A program made the translations under genes and the position numbers. Under the pieces are notes generated by a model. That model ran no database searches, was not told the origin of the DNA, and worked only from the letters and a program-made list of their open reading frames with translations. DNA of 58,250 nucleotides from JAZKBN01 sp040388605 (GTDB lineage Bacteria; Bacteroidota; Bacteroidia; Cytophagales; Flexibacteraceae), in NCBI GenBank assembly GCA_040388605.1, contig JAZKBN010000076.1:1-58250 (forward strand), read 5' to 3'. This document shows positions 54,988-58,250 of this stretch, one piece after another. Numbering within the stretch: the stretch's first letter is position 1; each line of letters begins with the position of its first letter.

Positions 54988-55971
54988 CTAAAACCTCAGC
55001 ATCTGCCTCCAGGTTCCCTTTACCCTGTTGTATTTAATGGTGCTTGGCAGGGCCTGCCACCAGTATTTATTCATCTCTACCGCGAAACTCGGTTGCATAT
55101 AGCAGTTTATCACGCAGCCTTCGCATTGCTCATATTTGCCTTCCAGGCTCACAAGCTTTTGCACCGGCTCGCTTTTCCAAAGGTTATACAGGTCGCCTTT
55201 AATTTCAAAGTCCTGCAAACCAAGGTGATAGCAGGGTAATACCAATTTATTTTCAGGTGATATTACTATGGTTGAACTGGCTGCCTTGCAAATCGGCTTT
55301 GCAATATGGTTGCCCCCGTCTTGCCGCAGCGATATAAAGGCCTGGTTCAGATATACGTTCTTTTTACCTGCCCAGGCATTCAGGCTTTGAAGGGCAGCGG
55401 CATTGAGTCCTTCACCGGTTTTAATGTCGCCGTAATCAAAGGCAGGATTAAGAATTAAAACAAGGTTATTCGGCAAACAGATTTCGCGCCATACCTGATC
55501 AATTTGGTGCAGGTTGTGGCTGAATACAGTAAAAATAATGTCGGGTCGCTCGCCAAGGCTTTTGGCAACTTTTATACTTTCTGTAAAGCTCCCGAAACAG
55601 TTAACCCCGCGCGATTTGTTATGTTCGGCTTCAATAGGGCTGTCGAGGGAAAAGTGCAGCATATCTACCAGGCCACGCAGGCTTTGGGCGCGTTTGGGGT
55701 ACAGTAATGTATTGGTGGTAAGGGTGGTAATAAAGCCCATGCTTTTGGCAAGGGCCAGCAGCTTATCCATTTCGCGGTGCAGCAGGGGCTCGCCGCCTGT
55801 GAAATCTATCACCTTTACACCAAGGGCTTTAAGAGCCTTTAGATTCTCTGCCGCATTCTCAAGCGTAACGTAGGGCGATGGCTTTTCCCAAATATCGCAA
55901 AAGCTGCAGGTGGCATTGCACCGGTAGGTTACGTAGTAATTGCATAAAACGGGGCGGGCTATCAGGCGCAT
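54988..55971 (-). CDS. Radical SAM protein with SPASM-like C-terminus
   Basis: 327 residues. The iron-sulfur motif CNATCSFC (Cys18, Cys22, Cys25) binds the 4Fe-4S cluster and AdoMet; DFTGGEPLLHREM is the GGEP motif; LHFSLDSPIEAEHN follows in the barrel. The C-terminal cysteines (KPICKAASS, LPCYHLGL, YEQCEGCVINCYMQ) form a SPASM/twitch-like auxiliary cluster region. It resembles the HpnH/AslB-like group, but substrate cannot be named: no peptide precursor or hopanoid gene lies next to it. Start ATG 55971. It is transcribed toward the ABM gene on the opposite strand. Confidence 0.85.
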   Translation of the reverse strand: MRLIARPVLCNYYVTYRCNATCSFCDIWEKPSPYVTLENAAENLKALKALGVKVIDFTGGEPLLHREMDKLLALAKSMGFITTLTTNTLLYPKRAQSLRGLVDMLHFSLDSPIEAEHNKSRGVNCFGSFTESIKVAKSLGERPDIIFTVFSHNLHQIDQVWREICLPNNLVLILNPAFDYGDIKTGEGLNAAALQSLNAWAGKKNVYLNQAFISLRQDGGNHIAKPICKAASSTIVISPENKLVLPCYHLGLQDFEIKGDLYNLWKSEPVQKLVSLEGKYEQCEGCVINCYMQPSFAVEMNKYWWQALPSTIKYNRVKGTWRQMLRF

Positions 55972-56042
55972 GGTAAAAAGATTTCGGCACAGGTTTATGC
56001 GCCTTTATTAATGCCGACCAAAGCCGTAATGTAATTTTAAAA

Positions 56043-56095
56043 TCCCCCTGCAATCCAATTCAGCTTACCGCCGGTTATTATGCATTGCAGGGGGA
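56043..56095 (-). terminator. Terminator of the trans-sulfuration gene
   Basis: TCCCCCTGCAAT and its complement ATTGCAGGGGGA pair perfectly over 12 bp with a 29-base loop; on the minus strand TTTTAAAATT follows. Located 18 bp after the PLP-enzyme stop. Confidence 0.7.
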
Positions 56096-56112
56096 ATAAT
56101 TATGGCATTGAA

Positions 56113-57270
56113 TTAAGCCCGGCCAATGGCCTGCTCTAAGTCTTCAATCAGGTCTTCTACGTCTTCAACGCCTATGCTGAGGCGCATGAGGCTGTCGGTG
56201 AGCCCGTTTTTGTAGCGTTCTTCGCGGGGAATGCTGCCGTGGGTCATGCCTGCGGGCCAGGTGAGCAGGCTTTCAACACCACCGAGAGATTCTGCCAGCG
56301 CGAAAATTTTAACATTTTCCATTACCCTGGCGGCATCCTGCTCATTATCGCCCTTCAGGGTGAAAGATATAATACCGCCGAAACCGCGCATTTGTTTTGC
56401 CGCAATTTCATGCCCCCTATGCGATGCAAGGCCGGGATAATATACCTTATCTGTTTTGGGATGTGCAACCAGCCAATCGGCGATTTTTGCGGCGTTTTGG
56501 CAGGCGCGTTCCATGCGCAGGTGCAGGGTTTTAATTCCGCGCAAAACCAAAAAGCAATCCTGCGGACCGGGTGTGGCGCCTGATGCATTTTGTATAAATG
56601 CAAGCTTTGCGGCAAGCGCGTCATCGGAGCAAATGAGGGCCCCCATTACCACATCGCTGTGGCCGGCTATGTACTTGGTTAGGCTGTGCATCACCAAATC
56701 GGCACCCAGGTCAAGCGGATTTTGCAGGTAAGGGCTGGCAAAGGTATTGTCTACACAAACTATGGGTTTTTGCTCTGAGCCGTTGCTGTGCGCCAATGTA
56801 CTTATAGCTTCAATGTCCGCAATTTTGAGCATGGGATTGGTGGGCGTCTCAATCCAAACGAGTCTTGTTTTTGGGCTGAGGGCCGCTTTAACCGCTTCGT
56901 GGTCAGTCATGTCCACGAACTTAAACACTATGCCGAAAGGCTGGAAGATGCGCACGAACAAGCGGTAGGTGCCGCCGTACATATCATCAGATGCTATAAC
57001 CTCGTCGCCGGGGGCAAGGAGCTTGCAAACGGCATCGGTGGCGGCAAGGCCGGTGGCGTAACAGATGCCGTGCTTACCGTTTTCGAGGCTCGCGAGGCTT
57101 TCCTGCAGGGCCGTGCGGGTGGGGTTGTGGGTACGGCTGTATTCATAGCCCTTATGCTTTCCCGGACCCTGCTGCACATAGGTGCTGGTCTGGAAAATAG
57201 GGGTCATAATGGCGCCTGTGCTTGGGTCCGGCTTAACGCCGGCATGTATGGCGCGGGTGGCAAATTTCAT
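56113..57270 (-). CDS. Trans-sulfuration PLP enzyme (cystathionine gamma-synthase/lyase-like)
   Basis: 385 residues of the Cys/Met metabolism PLP-dependent family. TRAIHAG at the start, EYSRTHNPTRTALQ, GICYATGLAATDAV, and the PLP lysine Lys199 in HSLTKYIAGHSDVVMG; C-terminal AESLGGVESLLTWPAGMTHG and MRLSIGVEDVEDLIEDLEQA. These fit MetB (O-succinylhomoserine plus cysteine to cystathionine), MetC or cystathionine gamma-lyase; motifs do not separate the three, so no symbol is given. Start ATG 57270 and a terminator downstream show it is transcribed alone or from an unseen promoter in the 234-bp spacer upstream. Confidence 0.9.
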   Translation of the reverse strand: MKFATRAIHAGVKPDPSTGAIMTPIFQTSTYVQQGPGKHKGYEYSRTHNPTRTALQESLASLENGKHGICYATGLAATDAVCKLLAPGDEVIASDDMYGGTYRLFVRIFQPFGIVFKFVDMTDHEAVKAALSPKTRLVWIETPTNPMLKIADIEAISTLAHSNGSEQKPIVCVDNTFASPYLQNPLDLGADLVMHSLTKYIAGHSDVVMGALICSDDALAAKLAFIQNASGATPGPQDCFLVLRGIKTLHLRMERACQNAAKIADWLVAHPKTDKVYYPGLASHRGHEIAAKQMRGFGGIISFTLKGDNEQDAARVMENVKIFALAESLGGVESLLTWPAGMTHGSIPREERYKNGLTDSLMRLSIGVEDVEDLIEDLEQAIGRA

Positions 57271-57408
57271 AATTGGTGTCGCTTGGGTGCTTTTTAAGGC
57301 TTGTGTAATTAAGAGGCAGGCGCAATTTACGGTTTTAGAACGGGCGCATAAGTAACATACACCGAATTAATTAAAGGTTATACATTGGTTTATTAGGCAA
57401 GAGTAAGA

Positions 57409-57435
57409 TTGTGTTGAGGTGTATTCCTATATTTG
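57409..57435 (+). promoter_or_regulatory. Candidate promoter of the DUF2721-like gene
   Basis: TTG (57409-57411), 16 bases, TATATTTG (57428-57435, exact TAnnTTTG), 69 bp before the ATG. Spacing is a little short. Confidence 0.5.
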
Positions 57436-57504
57436 TGTGTTGCTTTTTTTAGTTTTCAATTAAATAACTTCATAGCTAATTCAATTTAATCAAACCGGAC
57501 CCTT

Positions 57505-58056
57505 ATGGATATTTTGGATGAAATTAAGGAAGATATAAAGATAGTTGCCATATTATATCCGGCAATCAGTTTGGTTATGCTTGCATATACGAATCGTTTT
57601 TTGGAAATCAGTAAAGTTGTGCGGATTCTACATGATAAATATTCCGCTATTGATGCAAGTATAACTGATACAGTTACAAATGTAAAAAAAACGGATTACC
57701 AAGATAAGCTTGCTAATTTGGTAGAGCTTAAGAATAAAAATGCAAAACAAATAAGTAAGCTCCTGAATAGAGTTGCCGTTATCAGGGCAATGCAGCTACT
57801 TGGCATTTTAAGCATAGTATTTTGTACGGTAAGTGTAGTCACGCTAATTAACGGCTCTGAAAAATGGGGGATTAGATTTTTCCAATACAGTGCAATAAGC
57901 TTGGGTTTATCGCTACTTTTGACGGTTTATGAAATCTTTAATAGTTCCAATGCTTTAGATGTCGAAACAAAAGATGTGAAACAATACCTCAAAACAATTA
58001 AAGAGAAAAGGCAAAGCTGTCTTAGTAAATTAAGCAGGTTTCCGTTTAAGACTTAA
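57505..58056 (+). CDS. DUF2721-like membrane protein
   Basis: 183 residues. AILYPAISLVMLAYTNRFLE, then VVRILHDKYSAID is the family signature; two more hydrophobic segments near 95-118 and 125-145 (LLGILSIVFCTVSVVTLI, FFQYSAISLGLSLLLTVYEI), so three membrane segments with a cytoplasmic coiled region between 40 and 90. The function of the family is unknown. The gene is richer in A and T than the following paralogue, which starts 57 bp downstream. Confidence 0.78.
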   Translation: MDILDEIKEDIKIVAILYPAISLVMLAYTNRFLEISKVVRILHDKYSAIDASITDTVTNVKKTDYQDKLANLVELKNKNAKQISKLLNRVAVIRAMQLLGILSIVFCTVSVVTLINGSEKWGIRFFQYSAISLGLSLLLTVYEIFNSSNALDVETKDVKQYLKTIKEKRQSCLSKLSRFPFKT

Positions 58057-58113
58057 TTTCGTAGTTGATCGTATATTACTGAGTCGCAGATAAAACCTGC
58101 ATCTCGCCCATAA

Positions 58114-58250
58114 ATGGATTTTACCATATCTACCCCGGCCATACTCTTCCCGGCCATCAGCCTGATTGTGCTTGCCTATACCAATAGGTTTATGGCTATA
58201 AGCACCCTCATTCGCACGCTCCACGACAGGTACCGAAGCAATGAGCGCGA
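58114..58250 (+). CDS. Second DUF2721-like membrane protein, partial at window end
   Basis: From ATG 58114 the frame stays open to the last base, 45 codons. The start MDFTISTPAILFPAISLIVL is followed by AYTNRFMAISTLIRTLHDRY, clearly homologous to the N-terminus of the preceding protein and closer to the usual family consensus. It is probably cotranscribed with it. The rest lies outside the window. Confidence 0.85.
   Translation, partial: MDFTISTPAILFPAISLIVLAYTNRFMAISTLIRTLHDRYRSNER

Noticed and set aside
57271..57504. SAM-type riboswitch before the trans-sulfuration gene
   Set aside because: I could not find the conserved stems or loop sequences of any SAM riboswitch class in the 234-bp leader region.

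Overview
The window comes from a Bacteroidota genome, most likely a Chitinophagales- or Sphingobacteriales-like lineage. Evidence: many secreted proteins end in a type IX secretion system (T9SS) type A sorting domain; several genes are preceded by the Bacteroidota promoter (TTG/TTTG, then TAnnTTTG) instead of a Shine-Dalgarno site; and there is an ECF sigma/RskA-like anti-sigma pair and a menaquinone (menD) gene. Three runs of ten Ns and one foreign fragment inside menD mark it as a scaffolded draft or metagenome-derived assembly.

Left part (1-36,171) is a showcase of giant surface proteins. After a truncated secreted protein (1-480) come a 1902-aa T9SS protein with two propeller-like halves and five Ig-like repeats (523-6231), a secreted YdjC/ChbG-like deacetylase (6967-7818), a 2263-aa protein with 21 FG-GAP repeats (7914-14705, minus), a 1117-aa FG-GAP/FN3/CBM-like/SGNH hydrolase (14905-18258, minus), an unknown 7-TM protein (18669-19550), a 4058-aa repetitive beta-solenoid-like protein (20426-32602) and a 1038-aa beta-helix protein (33055-36171). 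Five full-length T9SS cargo genes here, plus a small one at 42253-43026, encode 10,635 residues. No T9SS machinery gene is present. The 2263-aa gene is a mosaic: its N-terminal part repeats the propeller-FN3 unit of its right neighbour three times, and its last ~650 residues match the C-terminal module of the 1902-aa protein on its left.

Middle part (36,609-45,632): anti-sigma and ECF sigma genes, menD (split by a ~200-bp actinobacterial EccA-like AAA+ fragment that looks like an assembly chimera), a MATE transporter, the small T9SS protein, a TspO-like membrane protein, a cytochrome-b5-like protein with an apparently leaderless promoter, a BadF/BadG-type N-acetylglucosamine kinase-like protein, and tRNA-Gln(UUG) with its own promoter.

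Right part (45,830-58,250): four surface-glycan genes on the minus strand (GT2, UDP-galactopyranose-mutase-like flavoprotein, DxD glycosyltransferase, gapped GT2) lying next to metG; then an outer-membrane-barrel-like protein, a DUF3861 protein, a beta-carbonic anhydrase followed by an ABM-fold protein, a radical SAM/SPASM-like protein, a trans-sulfuration PLP enzyme, and two tandem DUF2721-like membrane proteins, the second cut by the window edge.

Functionally the region combines cell-surface display (T9SS cargo that may bind calcium and carbohydrate), extracellular glycan de-esterification or deacetylation (SGNH hydrolase, ChbG-like enzyme), and intracellular glycan synthesis or recycling, alongside ordinary housekeeping genes. 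The functional coupling is inference; the domain assignments are by reading only, without database searches.
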